In this document: positions 17,102 through 26,016 of the stretch, piece after piece
How the letters are laid out: every line of letters begins with the position of its first letter
Position numbering within the stretch: the first letter of the stretch is position 1
NCBI GenBank assembly: GCA_963664845.1
Contig: OY761615.1
Location: forward strand, 4,216,001-4,280,000
Reading direction: 5' to 3'
Source: CAIYTF01 sp963664845
GTDB taxonomy: Bacteria > Bacteroidota > Ignavibacteria > Ignavibacteriales > Ignavibacteriaceae
Length of the DNA stretch: 64,000 nt
Notes under the pieces: generated by a model
Databases searched by the model: none
What the model was told of the DNA's origin: nothing
Seen by the model: the letters and a program-made list of their open reading frames with translations, nothing else
Program-made: the position numbers and the translations under genes

Positions 17102-17446
17102 TTATTTATCCTCATTTTGCGGAGACTTTTCTTCTAAGTCAATATTAGAATCTTTATCTGTAAATTCAATAGAGTTAGCATTTTCTGAATCTGAGATTAT
17201 GTCATCTGCTGGCTTAGTCCTAACTAATTTTATGTCTGAATATGAGTAATCAATGCAGCCGGTTAGCCAAAGAAAAGTTATAACATCATAAAATAAATCC
17301 TCGTCGGGATGAACTTTTGCGCTTCTTGTAAGAGCTCTAAATAGATTCTCAAGGCTATAACTTTTTCGCTTTAATAATTTGATTATAATCGCACCCAAAA
17401 CGAGGATAGAATTATTTAAGTTTTCGTATTTAGATGGGGTTATCAT
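17102..17446 (-). CDS. ABC-three-component system middle component
   Basis: 114 residues. Residues 1-75 are helical (NNSILVLGAIIIKLLKRKSYSLENLFRALTR, FYDVITFLWLTGCIDYS), resembling the winged-helix-like middle components that link the ATPase and effector in ABC-three-component systems. The C-terminal 40 residues are acidic and likely disordered. It overlaps the effector gene by 4 bp (17443-17446). Identification relies on size, position and the LFxALTxxxKV...FLWLTG pattern. Confidence 0.72.
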   Translation of the reverse strand: MITPSKYENLNNSILVLGAIIIKLLKRKSYSLENLFRALTRSAKVHPDEDLFYDVITFLWLTGCIDYSYSDIKLVRTKPADDIISDSENANSIEFTDKDSNIDLEEKSPQNEDK

Positions 17447-18408
17447 AATTCGTCTCTAAACAATTTTAATTGTTCAAGGTTTCGATTATCAACTAATTTT
17501 GTATCTTTCCTATTCCTTGCTCCGATATCACACCGTTCAAAAAAATAAATAATAATCCCATATGCGCATGAAAGAGCTGACAAAGATGTCTTAAAATGTG
17601 ACTCAATCTCAGTTGCTAGTTTATTAAAAACATTCCCGTTGATTGGACTATTTGGTGTAGGTGTATTTGCTAGGTTTACAAACTTTTGTTGAACATTTAG
17701 TCGCCAGTCAGTTACAAACGTTGTATCCTTAATTTCTTTGAATTCTATTAATCTGCTGAAAGCAAAATAATAATTAAATGAATCCCGGTACGCGTGTGCA
17801 AAGCTATCTTGGGCTCTAGAAAAATTAAATTTCAATTTTCGCATAAGTGATGTCGTCTTCGAATATTTAAAACCATTTAATTCGGGTTTGGGTAATGGAT
17901 TGGTGACAACGTTAACCAAATGGTCAGCGACTGCATTAAAATCTCTTAAGAGGCCTTTTATATCAACGGTTTCAAAAGCGTACTTTGTGATTGGATCGTC
18001 TTCCCCTAATATTTCTTGCTGTATATTTTCTGGTAGTTTTTTTATTTTTTTTGCTAGAATACTTGGCGCCCATATCTCCAGTTTTGTCCCATTAAGGAAC
18101 TTATTTAATTCTAATTCTTTATTTGGGTCCGGATCTAAAATTCGTATACGTGTGGTAAATAGAAAAAGCGTGCCACATTTCGATGGAAGTGGGGTTTCAG
18201 GAGGCGAAAAATACTTTTCGTCTTCATATGGTACAAAAACGGTAAATGCTGAAGTTCCAATAATCAGGTATTCGTCTTGTAAAAGACTGCCTCTGATTTT
18301 ATTTTTCCCATTTTCATAATATTTTAGGTATCTGTCGCAGAGCTGTATAAAATCAGATTCGATCAGATTTGCAATATATTGCCTGATATTATCAATTTTT
18401 AGCCCCAT
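17443..18408 (-). CDS. ABC-three-component system effector protein
   Basis: 321 residues, first gene of the five-gene operon. The C-terminal half (about 145-321) is all-helical, as in the shared C-terminal domain of ABC-3C effectors, with the IESHFKTSLSALSCAYGIIIYFFERCDIG stretch. The N-terminus contains alternating strands and helices (ESDFIQLCDRYLKYY, DEYLIIGTSAFTVFVPYED, CGTLFLFTTRIRIL). This is compatible with a divergent nuclease-like domain, but no complete catalytic set can be assigned. Effector activity is therefore unknown. The promoter must lie in 18409-18592. Confidence 0.65.
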   Translation of the reverse strand: MGLKIDNIRQYIANLIESDFIQLCDRYLKYYENGKNKIRGSLLQDEYLIIGTSAFTVFVPYEDEKYFSPPETPLPSKCGTLFLFTTRIRILDPDPNKELELNKFLNGTKLEIWAPSILAKKIKKLPENIQQEILGEDDPITKYAFETVDIKGLLRDFNAVADHLVNVVTNPLPKPELNGFKYSKTTSLMRKLKFNFSRAQDSFAHAYRDSFNYYFAFSRLIEFKEIKDTTFVTDWRLNVQQKFVNLANTPTPNSPINGNVFNKLATEIESHFKTSLSALSCAYGIIIYFFERCDIGARNRKDTKLVDNRNLEQLKLFRDEL

Positions 18409-18592
18409 ATAAAGTACTCTTGATACAGGTTTATGATAATAGTTTTGTTTTGAGGGAGAATAACCCCAGTAATTGTCAAATATAAGCTGGTTTTTCTGAA
18501 AATTTTACCAAAAAGACCCATTTTACACCCAGAATAAATAGGAAATCTGTAATTTTCGAGCAAAGCCTATCAAATTTAGAAAAGAACTAATT

Positions 18593-19141
18593 ATGAAAAA
18601 TAATCAATATTTTGGTTTCAATAGCAATAAAATATTGGGAAAAGCAGCAGAAATGTCCAAAAAAGATGGAATTTCATATCTGAATAATGCTTTATCAGCC
18701 TATAATAAACGAAATGGTTTACATGATCCGGATTGGGGAATGGGGAAATCAGGCTTTGTGGAGGAGATTCAAAATGGGATTAATGAATTAGTTAATACTC
18801 AAGATCAAAATTTAAATGTCAATATTGTAAAAATCAATGCCCGTAGTGGCCTTTCTGATGTTGTCCGTATATTTGAATCGATGAAAGAATCAGGAATCAT
18901 CTCCGCTAAAACTGAAGTTTCGCAAATTGTAAGTATATTTTTTTCTGAAAGTGTAGATAATAAACGAGCTATTGATACGTATAATAGGAATAATTCTGAA
19001 ATACGTAATGACGAGTCAAATTCTAATAGCAAGCAGCTTGTTGAGTTCACAAAAATTCTCATTACGAAGTCTTTCGGTCGTAAGAAAAAAGTGTTAGAAG
19101 AAATAGCTGATCACATCGTTAAGGAGCAAAAAAAACCGTAG
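18593..19141 (+). CDS. RteC-C-terminus-like accessory protein (putative)
   Basis: 182 residues, divergent from the defence operon. The second half (IFESMKESGIISAKTEVSQIVSIFFSESVDNKRAIDTYNR) resembles the C-terminal region of RteC-like and related Bacteroidota mobile-element proteins. The N-terminus (about 1-60) is Lys/Asn-rich with GISYLNNALSAYNKRNGL. It shares a 184-bp AT-rich intergenic region with the effector gene, so it might regulate it, but no DNA-binding motif is clear. Confidence 0.5.
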   Translation: MKNNQYFGFNSNKILGKAAEMSKKDGISYLNNALSAYNKRNGLHDPDWGMGKSGFVEEIQNGINELVNTQDQNLNVNIVKINARSGLSDVVRIFESMKESGIISAKTEVSQIVSIFFSESVDNKRAIDTYNRNNSEIRNDESNSNSKQLVEFTKILITKSFGRKKKVLEEIADHIVKEQKKP

Positions 19142-19222
19142 CTACGGTATATACGGTTTTTAAAAGCATTCTATCCTTAAATATCACCAGTAACTTTTTA
19201 ATAATTATAAAAGGACTGGTAT

Positions 19223-19729
19223 ATGCCTATAAATAAACCAGATGATCTAGTTCATCAAATAGCTCTTAAACTTGCTAACCAAGCATTTGATTGTCTTGAC
19301 AACCAAAAGCGGCTTGAAGCCCTCAAATTCCAAGTAACCCAGAATAGTGAATTGGTAAAACTCCGCTTGGATTATTTGCATTTCCTAATCCAGTATATAG
19401 ACTGCAGTAATGAATTGAAAAATGAAGCTATCTCAGCTTTTGAGGTATTCCTTGCTGGTTCATTGCTAAATGAGGAAATTTTAAAACAAAATAGCTGGAA
19501 AGATAAGTGTTCTGCCTTGGCTTGTAACAGTGCGGAATTCAACCGCAGAATTCAGGCCCTGCAGCACAAAATGGATGCGGTCAATTTATCGCGTACTGAT
19601 AATACGGCAGATATGGAAATAGCGGCTTATACAATTGATGTTATTTCTCTTTTATACAGGGTGGTGGATCAGTGCCTTTGCAGTGCTGAAGAATCGCTTT
19701 GTGAGCCAAAAAACGTGAAGGAGGAATAA
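19223..19729 (+). CDS. Hypothetical helical protein upstream of integrase
   Basis: 168 residues, nearly all helical, with Cys-rich segments (DKCSALACNS, RVVDQCLCSAEESL) and a heptad-like middle. Not recognised. The AAGGAGGAA-like sequence at its end serves as the ribosome site of the integrase, which starts 2 bp after the stop, so the pair is almost certainly cotranscribed. Confidence 0.5.
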   Translation: MPINKPDDLVHQIALKLANQAFDCLDNQKRLEALKFQVTQNSELVKLRLDYLHFLIQYIDCSNELKNEAISAFEVFLAGSLLNEEILKQNSWKDKCSALACNSAEFNRRIQALQHKMDAVNLSRTDNTADMEIAAYTIDVISLLYRVVDQCLCSAEESLCEPKNVKEE

Positions 19730-19730
19730 T

Positions 19731-20855
19731 ATGAATGCGAATGCCGCTGATTTAGTACGCGATTTGGGAGTCGATAATCTCCGCAGGTTGTTTGTCATGC
19801 TTGAAAGTGAGATGCCCGATGGATTACAGGTCAAAGAAAGTAATGTTCCACAATGCAGTCCTGGTAGCCCTGATAAGCATGCCGTTCCTGATAATCTGAA
19901 ATGGTTTGAATTCCGTATTGAGTATGAACGGTACATCCGGTCAACTCTTTCGGAAGCATACTGGGCTTCGGTTAAAGCTTCCAATCTGCACTTCGAAAGG
20001 TATTTCGGGCGGGATATTCTTCTAAAGAATATTGGCCTGAAGGAAGCCGAAAATTACATAGTTGATCTCCAAAGCAAGGTTAAAAAGGGTTACCGGGTAT
20101 ATTTCAGGAATACCAAGGCGATGTTCAATAAAGCAATGGACTGGTCCTATATCGAACAGAATCCCTTCCTCAAAGTTAAATTGCCGCGTAAACAGGACTT
20201 AAAACCGTTATTCCTTGGCCCTCAGGAGCTTGCAAATGTCTCAGGGCATATTAAACATGCTACAATCCGGGAGATGATAAATTTCGGTTTCTATACCGGC
20301 TGCCGATTAAGTGAAATAGTAACGCTTACCTGGAAGAATGTGAGTCTTGCCAACCGAACAATAACCATTGGGGATGAATCATTTATCACCAAGACCAGGA
20401 AGCAGCGAACAATTCCTCTGTGCGATCAGGTATTTAATTTGCTTACCGAACGTCTCAGGGTTTCCCGGTTCGGGGATGACTGTAATGGTGAAAATATCAT
20501 CAATATGCAGCAGCGGGAAAAGTATGTCTTTGCCAACACAAAAGGGGCAATGATTTCTAAGGATTATGCGTCAAAGCGATTCAAAAAAGCCTGCAGCGCT
20601 GCCGGGCTGGATAGCGGATTCCATTTCCATACGTTACGTCATTCTTTTGCTTCTAATCTGGTACAATTGGGTGTTCCGTTATACACGGTAAAGGAATTGC
20701 TTGGCCACAGCTCGATAGTTACCACACAGATATATTCTCATCTCAATATGAATTCGCTCCGGGATGCCGTAAAGGTTTTTAATCCTTCCCCTTCGCGTAA
20801 TGAACCCGATGCCCGTTCGTCCGGTGTTTTTGGATCGGAGGCGAAAAATGGATAA
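19731..20855 (+). CDS. int: Tyrosine recombinase / phage integrase
   Basis: 374-residue site-specific recombinase responsible for integration and excision of the element. An N-terminal SAM-like core-binding domain (about 55-150) is followed by the catalytic domain: Arg192 in TGCRLSE, a Lys in TKTRKQR, HTLRH (His300, Arg303), His326 in LGHSS and the nucleophile Tyr335 in TTQIYSHLN. All catalytic residues are intact. It overlaps the primase gene by 8 bp and lies about 2.8 kb from tRNA-His, the likely attachment site. Confidence 0.92.
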   Translation: MNANAADLVRDLGVDNLRRLFVMLESEMPDGLQVKESNVPQCSPGSPDKHAVPDNLKWFEFRIEYERYIRSTLSEAYWASVKASNLHFERYFGRDILLKNIGLKEAENYIVDLQSKVKKGYRVYFRNTKAMFNKAMDWSYIEQNPFLKVKLPRKQDLKPLFLGPQELANVSGHIKHATIREMINFGFYTGCRLSEIVTLTWKNVSLANRTITIGDESFITKTRKQRTIPLCDQVFNLLTERLRVSRFGDDCNGENIINMQQREKYVFANTKGAMISKDYASKRFKKACSAAGLDSGFHFHTLRHSFASNLVQLGVPLYTVKELLGHSSIVTTQIYSHLNMNSLRDAVKVFNPSPSRNEPDARSSGVFGSEAKNG

Positions 20856-23172
20856 TAAATTATTCGACTTGCGTGCGGAAGCAAAGCGATACCACGAAAC
20901 CCTTGGCTGTAACGTTCTCGCGCTGGAAAATAAAAAGCCTGTCGGCGAATGGAAACAGTTTATGTCCGTAAAACAATCCTTGGAGGATATTGAGACTTTG
21001 CGTTGGGATAAAGCTACCGGCATTGGTTTCGTCTGTGGAGTAAATGATCTCTGCGCCCTGGATTTTGATAAGGTTCAGAATGAAGACTCAATTGCTGCAC
21101 TTGTTGAAGACCTCGGATTGGGTATTAATTATGAATGGGCGGCTCAAAGTGGCAGCGGTAATGGCTTCCATATTTGGCTCCGGCTGCAGGGCGACCGTGG
21201 GCCGCTTTATTCTATATATGGTAAAGAAGCCGGTGTCATAAAGCTCAAACCTAAACCGGTGAATGATGATGTTCCCTATCAGCATTTGGAAGTTCGTCTT
21301 AGAGACTGTCAGACGGCAGTTCCGCCTTCTTTGCACGAATCCGGGCAGCGGTATCGTTTCCTAAATAAAACGGGAGGCGGAATAATGGCGGTCGTTTCAA
21401 TCGAAAAACTTATTGAGGTGATCCGGAAACATTGTATTCTCCCTGAAGAGATGAAAACTGTTCCTGCTCCTCGTACAGCTATGAAGAAAAAAGGCAAACA
21501 TGAATTCAACCGGTATACCGAAAAGCGGCTGTCTAATGCTGTCAACCACCTTGCTGCCAGTTTACCGCCTGATTGCTATGATGAATGGTTTAGTATAGGC
21601 ATGGGCCTGGCTTCTCTCGGTGAAACCGGCAGGCGGTATTTCCTTGAGTTGAGTCTTAAAAACCCTAATTATCACGATACGGAAGTCTTTCTTAACGATA
21701 AATTCAATGGTTTTCTTCGGGATTATGACGGAAGGACAACCCTTGGCACCGTTTTTCACATTGCTAAAAAATATGGAATGAAAGAGGCCGAGGTTGTCTT
21801 CTGGTTTCTGGATGAGGACAGCAAGATTCAGTTGATAAGAAATAAATTTATTGAATTTCTTACCAGTAACGGGTTCTTCCGTTGGTATCCTGCCAAAGAG
21901 TCAATATTTGTTCGTCTCGTTGGCAATATAGTGGAAGAAGTGTTCATCTGTCATATTCAGGATTTCGTTCTTGATTATATCAGGAATGTACTTCCTGATC
22001 CAGTCGAACCTGGTATAACAAGAGGCATGCTTGAAAATGCAATATTGCGGAGTGTTAATACCTATTTTGGTGAAAATTTTCTCCGCAGCCTGCCAACGTT
22101 GGATCTCGAATTTCAGAAAGATTCAGCCGCTTCCATGTACTTTTTCTATTCTAATTGTTTTGTCGAAGTGACTCCATCCGGAATCATGCGCAAACCTTAT
22201 ACTGAATTATGCGGCTGTATCTGGAAAGAGACCATCATGCAGCGGGTATTTGAACCGGGTCCGTCGGAAGGGGATTTCAGTAAATTTATTTCCAATATCT
22301 GTGGCAGTGATGCTGAGCGTGTGGAGGCGTTCAAGTCAATGTACGGCTATATGCTCCACCATTTCAAGATTCCCTCCCTTACAAAGGCAGTAATTCTGAT
22401 CGACGAAAAACTCAGCAGCGGGGCTGCTGGCGGCACCGGGAAAAGTATAATCGGCAATTCCTTCAAATATTTTAGAAAGTGGCAATTTGAAGACGGGAAA
22501 AATTTCGATTTCAAAAAAGGTTTTCCGTTCCAAAAAACTGAGATCGGCGACCAGGTACTGTTCTTCAACGATATTGGACGATATTTTGATTTCGAAAAAC
22601 TTTTCAATCTGATTACCGATGACTGGACAATTGAAAAAAAACACCGGCAGGCCATCAGCATCAGGAAAGAGGATGCCCCTAAGATTATCATTGCATCCAA
22701 CTATATGGTAAAAGGCAGCGAGGAGTCTCATATGAGGCGTCAGTACATATTTGCCCTTGCCGATTTCTATGGGGCGAAACGTCAGCCGGTACAGGATTTC
22801 GGCAAAGAGTTCTTCGGTGATGACTGGTTGGATGAAGACTGGCGGGCCTTTGATAATTTCGGATTGGAGTGTGCTCAGCTCTTTTTACAAAAAGGGCTGA
22901 TTGAGATAAATTTCGATACGGTAATTGTTAAACGTCTGGCTGCAGAAACTGATGGAGATTTTGCTGAATTTATTGCCGATCAGGACTGGTCTGAGCCGAT
23001 CGTAAAAAAAGAATTACTCGAAAAATTTCAGTCTGCGTATCCCGGTCATGAAAAGATGATGTTGAATACCTTCTCAAAATGGGTAGAACGGTATGCAAAA
23101 TTCTATGGCTATGAGTACGACAAAGACAGGAAAGTTAAAGGTGAACGTGTTTATTTTCTCAATAAAAGGTAG
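20848..23172 (+). CDS. Bifunctional primase-polymerase / SF3-like helicase
   Basis: About 774 residues from ATG 20848 (GGAG 7 bases upstream). N-terminal prim-pol domain: catalytic Asp72/Asp74 in LCALDFDKV and SGSGNGFHIWLR (His108). A PriCT-2-like domain follows (PPDCYDEWFSIGMGLASLGETGRRYF, about 235-275), then a helicase: Walker A GGTGKS near 528, acidic Walker B-like VLFFNDIGRYF near 570, and IIIASNY near 612. It primes and unwinds element DNA, which suggests autonomous replication after excision. Confidence 0.85.
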   Translation: MDNKLFDLRAEAKRYHETLGCNVLALENKKPVGEWKQFMSVKQSLEDIETLRWDKATGIGFVCGVNDLCALDFDKVQNEDSIAALVEDLGLGINYEWAAQSGSGNGFHIWLRLQGDRGPLYSIYGKEAGVIKLKPKPVNDDVPYQHLEVRLRDCQTAVPPSLHESGQRYRFLNKTGGGIMAVVSIEKLIEVIRKHCILPEEMKTVPAPRTAMKKKGKHEFNRYTEKRLSNAVNHLAASLPPDCYDEWFSIGMGLASLGETGRRYFLELSLKNPNYHDTEVFLNDKFNGFLRDYDGRTTLGTVFHIAKKYGMKEAEVVFWFLDEDSKIQLIRNKFIEFLTSNGFFRWYPAKESIFVRLVGNIVEEVFICHIQDFVLDYIRNVLPDPVEPGITRGMLENAILRSVNTYFGENFLRSLPTLDLEFQKDSAASMYFFYSNCFVEVTPSGIMRKPYTELCGCIWKETIMQRVFEPGPSEGDFSKFISNICGSDAERVEAFKSMYGYMLHHFKIPSLTKAVILIDEKLSSGAAGGTGKSIIGNSFKYFRKWQFEDGKNFDFKKGFPFQKTEIGDQVLFFNDIGRYFDFEKLFNLITDDWTIEKKHRQAISIRKEDAPKIIIASNYMVKGSEESHMRRQYIFALADFYGAKRQPVQDFGKEFFGDDWLDEDWRAFDNFGLECAQLFLQKGLIEINFDTVIVKRLAAETDGDFAEFIADQDWSEPIVKKELLEKFQSAYPGHEKMMLNTFSKWVERYAKFYGYEYDKDRKVKGERVYFLNKR

Positions 23173-23569
23173 TTTTCCCGTGGAAATGCCAAAAATCCAA
23201 AATAAAGTGAGAAAAAGTACACACACAATTCAGAAATGGTGAGTGTGTGTAACGAATAAAGTAACGAAGTTTTGTCCTTTTGTCCTGCCGCTCATGAATC
23301 ACACCCAATAAAATTAACTTGCCTTCAGAACTGAAACTCCGTATTTTTGCATTAGTAAACGCCGTAATTCCTTATAAATAAAGCTTTTATACAATTGTGA
23401 AAAATCATTACGATTTTAGAGCGGTGGAAAATCCGGGCGTTTCGCGGAATGATTTTCATTGAAATTATGTACAAAAAAGCCGTGAAATTTTCGGACATTT
23501 ATTCGGACATTTTTCGGACAAAACATGTCACCATACTTGCATTTATCACAGGGTGAGCCGGGCGGTTTA
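23173..23569. other. Element right-end noncoding region with hairpin and direct repeats
   Basis: Roughly 400 bp with no gene. It contains a hairpin at 23218-23251 (TACACACAC pairing with GTGTGTGTA across 16 nt), a possible terminator for the primase gene, and three TTCGGACA direct repeats at 23490-23520. It lies between the last element gene and tRNA-His, so an attachment or recombinase-binding region is plausible. Confidence 0.5.
23490..23520 (+). repeat. Three tandem TTCGGACATTT-type direct repeats
   Basis: TTCGGACATTT starts at 23490 and 23502, and a third shortened copy (TTCGGACA) at 23513. The 11-12 bp spacing places copies on one face of the helix, like integrase arm sites or replication iterons. 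Confidence 0.6.
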
Positions 23570-23572
23570 AAA

Positions 23573-23605
23573 CAAAAAACCCCGAATTTGAACTAAATTC
23601 GAGGT
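23573..23605 (-). terminator. Rho-independent terminator of tRNA-His
   Basis: On the minus strand, an AAATTCG-containing stem (arms 23581-23589 and 23595-23604, with one bulged base) is followed by a T-rich run reading TTTTTTG. It begins 8 bp after the tRNA 3' end. Confidence 0.7.
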
Positions 23606-23612
23606 TTCTTTG

Positions 23613-23686
23613 TACCGCTGTCGGGATTTGAACCCAAGACCTCTTGATCCACAATCAAGCGCTCTAACCAACTGAGCTACAGCGGC
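23613..23686 (-). tRNA. tRNA-His (GTG anticodon)
   Basis: A 74-nt cloverleaf: acceptor GCCGCTG/CAGCGGT, D arm GCTC...GAGC, anticodon stem CTTGA/TCAAG around loop TTGTGGA, and T arm TTGGG/CCCGA with loop TTCAAAT. CCA is not encoded. Position 1-72 is a G-U wobble, base 73 is A, and the base before position 1 is T, so the usual encoded G-1 opposite C73 of tRNA-His is absent. It is the probable integration target of the prophage on its 3' side. Confidence 0.95.
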
Positions 23687-23738
23687 ATCTTTAAATGATC
23701 CTACAAAGTGGGCGTCATTTTTTGTAAAAGTTTGACTA

Positions 23739-23770
23739 CAAATATAAAAAAATCCCGCAAATATTTCATA
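23739..23770 (-). promoter_or_regulatory. Bacteroidota-type promoter of tRNA-His
   Basis: On the minus strand TATATTTG (matches TAnnTTTG) lies at 23746-23739 with TATG 20 nt upstream (consensus TTTG). Transcription would start about 45 bp before the tRNA. Confidence 0.5.
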
Positions 23771-23830
23771 CTATATATCATAAAATTCAGCTAAATTAGA
23801 CTGATAATTAAAGAGATAGTAAAAAAAATC

Positions 23831-25942
23831 ATGAAAAAAGAGATAATCGCCTACTTTAAGAAGAACCCGGGCTCAAATATAAAGTCCCGGAAACTTGCCC
23901 AAATTCTTTCCATAACGGACGAACACGGCTATGCTTCACTGAAAGCTCAACTGCACACGCTTCTTGAAGAGGGCGTTCTCACCAAAGACGGGAAACGCTA
24001 TTCCCTGCTGACCGCACAAAACAGAAGCTCCATGACCGGAACCATCCAAATCACCCGTGACGGATTCGGCTTTGTTGTTCCCGATTCAAAAAAAGTACCC
24101 GACATTTTTATTGCCGAACGGAATCTGCACTCCGCCATGAACGGCGACCGGGTGGAGATAATTATTTTCCAGATACAGAAACGAAAAGCAAAAAATCTGG
24201 AAGGCGAAGTTGTAAAAATTATAAAACGGAAAATTGAAGTAGTAGCAGGAACCCTGCGTCAGACCAAAAGCGGATGGAAAGTGGTACCCGAAAGAACTGG
24301 AATCACTCAACGTATTGGCATTGCTGATGAAGATGCTGCCGGTTATGAAAATGGTGAACGCGTCATCGTTGGCGATCTTGTCTGGGTATCCGAAACATCC
24401 GGCTTCATGGGAAAGATTTTGAAAAAATCCGGCGGCGAGGGAATGTCGCTTGATGATGAGTACATGACCATCTACAGTGAATACGGACTCAATCCCCAAT
24501 TCCCCTTGCCCGTAGCACAGGAAGCCGCCGATATCAAACACCAGGTCGATGCTGAGGGTTTGAAAGGCCGGGCCGATTTCCGCAACGATATCGTGATGAC
24601 CATTGACCCGGTTGATGCAAGAGATTTTGATGATGCCCTCTCCGTAAAACTGCTTGAGAATGGCAATTTCCAGTTTGGCATTCATATCGCCGATGTATCG
24701 CACTATGTCACGCGTGACAGCGAACTCGACCGTGAGGCAGAACGGCGGGGGAACAGCGTTTATCTGGTGGGAAAAGTGATCCCCATGCTGCCTGAAGCAC
24801 TCTCCAACGGCATTTGCTCATTGGTCCCAAACGAGGACCGGTTCACCTATTCCTGCGTGGTTGAGCTTACACCGCGAGGCAAACTGGTGGACTATGATTT
24901 TACCAAATCCATAATCAACAGTAAACGGCGTTTCACCTATGCCGAAGTAATGCAGATCATCTTGACTAAAAAAGGCGATTTTGCCGAGCAGATACTCACC
25001 CTGCACAAGTTCGCGCTTATGCTTCGTACCAAACGTATGGGCAGTGGCAGCGTCAATTTCCATTCCAGCGAAGTGAAGATATTCCTTGACGAGGCCAATC
25101 TCCCGGTAAGAATGGAACGGGAACCCACCGATGACAGCCACAATCTGGTTGAAGAGTTTATGCTTCTTGCCAACAAGCTTGTCGCAACCTATATCAAGGA
25201 AAAAGCTACCCATGGACAGGAAACATCGTCAGTGTACCGTGTGCACGATAAACCTGATCCGGAAAAGCTCAGGGACTTTATTAATTTCCTGAAGACTATT
25301 GGTTATGATAACCTTCCTCCGATTGAAAAGATAAAGCCCAAAGACCTGAATGGGATTATTGAGCGGGCACAAGGAAGGCCCGAGGAAGTTTTGGTTAATT
25401 CGCTTGCCATCAGATCCATGGCCAAAGCTGTATATGCAGCCAAAAATATCGGGCACTATGGGTTGGGTTTCAAATATTATACGCATTTCACTTCACCCAT
25501 CCGGCGCTATTCCGATCTCTTGGCTCATCGCATCTTGCATGGTGTGCAAACCAACAACAAAAAATTCCTTTATGGCTATTCGTTCCTTGAGAGTCTTTGT
25601 GAAAGAATATCGTTCACCGAGCGTAATGCTGCCGAAGCCGAACGCGCGAGCAAGAAACTTAAACAGGTGCAGTTCATGAAATCGTTCGTCGGCGAGGAAT
25701 TCGATGCCGTCATATCAGGTGTCACCAATTTTGGCCTCTTTGTTGAGGTACTCGAATATTTGTCTGAAGGTCTGTTGCGTATGTCCGACATGAACGATGA
25801 TTATTATGTCTATGATGAGAAAAAATATTCAATGGTAGGACGGAAAAAGAAACGCGTGTTTCGTTTGGGCGATCCAATCCGTGTAAAACTGGTCCGCGTG
25901 GATGAGATCAAACAGGAAATGGACTTCGTTCTGGCAGGCTAG
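23831..25942 (+). CDS. rnr: Ribonuclease R
   Basis: 3'-5' exoribonuclease that degrades structured RNA. 703 residues in the usual order: an N-terminal helix-turn-helix-like region (1-60), cold-shock domains (about 65-220), and the RNB catalytic domain with IDPVDARDFDDALSV (Mg-binding Asp cluster), HIADVSHYV and FTSPIRRYSDLLAHR. A C-terminal S1 domain (about 620-700) reads DAVISGVTNFGLFVEV. Host gene, first beyond the prophage. A strong hairpin terminator follows at 25981. Confidence 0.93.
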   Translation: MKKEIIAYFKKNPGSNIKSRKLAQILSITDEHGYASLKAQLHTLLEEGVLTKDGKRYSLLTAQNRSSMTGTIQITRDGFGFVVPDSKKVPDIFIAERNLHSAMNGDRVEIIIFQIQKRKAKNLEGEVVKIIKRKIEVVAGTLRQTKSGWKVVPERTGITQRIGIADEDAAGYENGERVIVGDLVWVSETSGFMGKILKKSGGEGMSLDDEYMTIYSEYGLNPQFPLPVAQEAADIKHQVDAEGLKGRADFRNDIVMTIDPVDARDFDDALSVKLLENGNFQFGIHIADVSHYVTRDSELDREAERRGNSVYLVGKVIPMLPEALSNGICSLVPNEDRFTYSCVVELTPRGKLVDYDFTKSIINSKRRFTYAEVMQIILTKKGDFAEQILTLHKFALMLRTKRMGSGSVNFHSSEVKIFLDEANLPVRMEREPTDDSHNLVEEFMLLANKLVATYIKEKATHGQETSSVYRVHDKPDPEKLRDFINFLKTIGYDNLPPIEKIKPKDLNGIIERAQGRPEEVLVNSLAIRSMAKAVYAAKNIGHYGLGFKYYTHFTSPIRRYSDLLAHRILHGVQTNNKKFLYGYSFLESLCERISFTERNAAEAERASKKLKQVQFMKSFVGEEFDAVISGVTNFGLFVEVLEYLSEGLLRMSDMNDDYYVYDEKKYSMVGRKKKRVFRLGDPIRVKLVRVDEIKQEMDFVLAG

Positions 25943-25980
25943 GCCACCACTTTCTTATGGTTTGTTTTCAAAACGTAATT

Positions 25981-26016
25981 ACAGGGGCTCAGAATCCTGA
26001 GTCCCTGTTGTATTTT
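25981..26016 (+). terminator. Rho-independent terminator after rnr
   Basis: A 12-bp stem (ACAGGGGCTCAG with CTGAGTCCCTGT, one G-U pair) around an AATC loop, followed by TGTATTTT. Confidence 0.75.

Noticed and set aside
23490..23520. Minimal CRISPR array
   Set aside because: Units are 11-12 bp in tandem without spacers; iterons or recombinase sites fit better.
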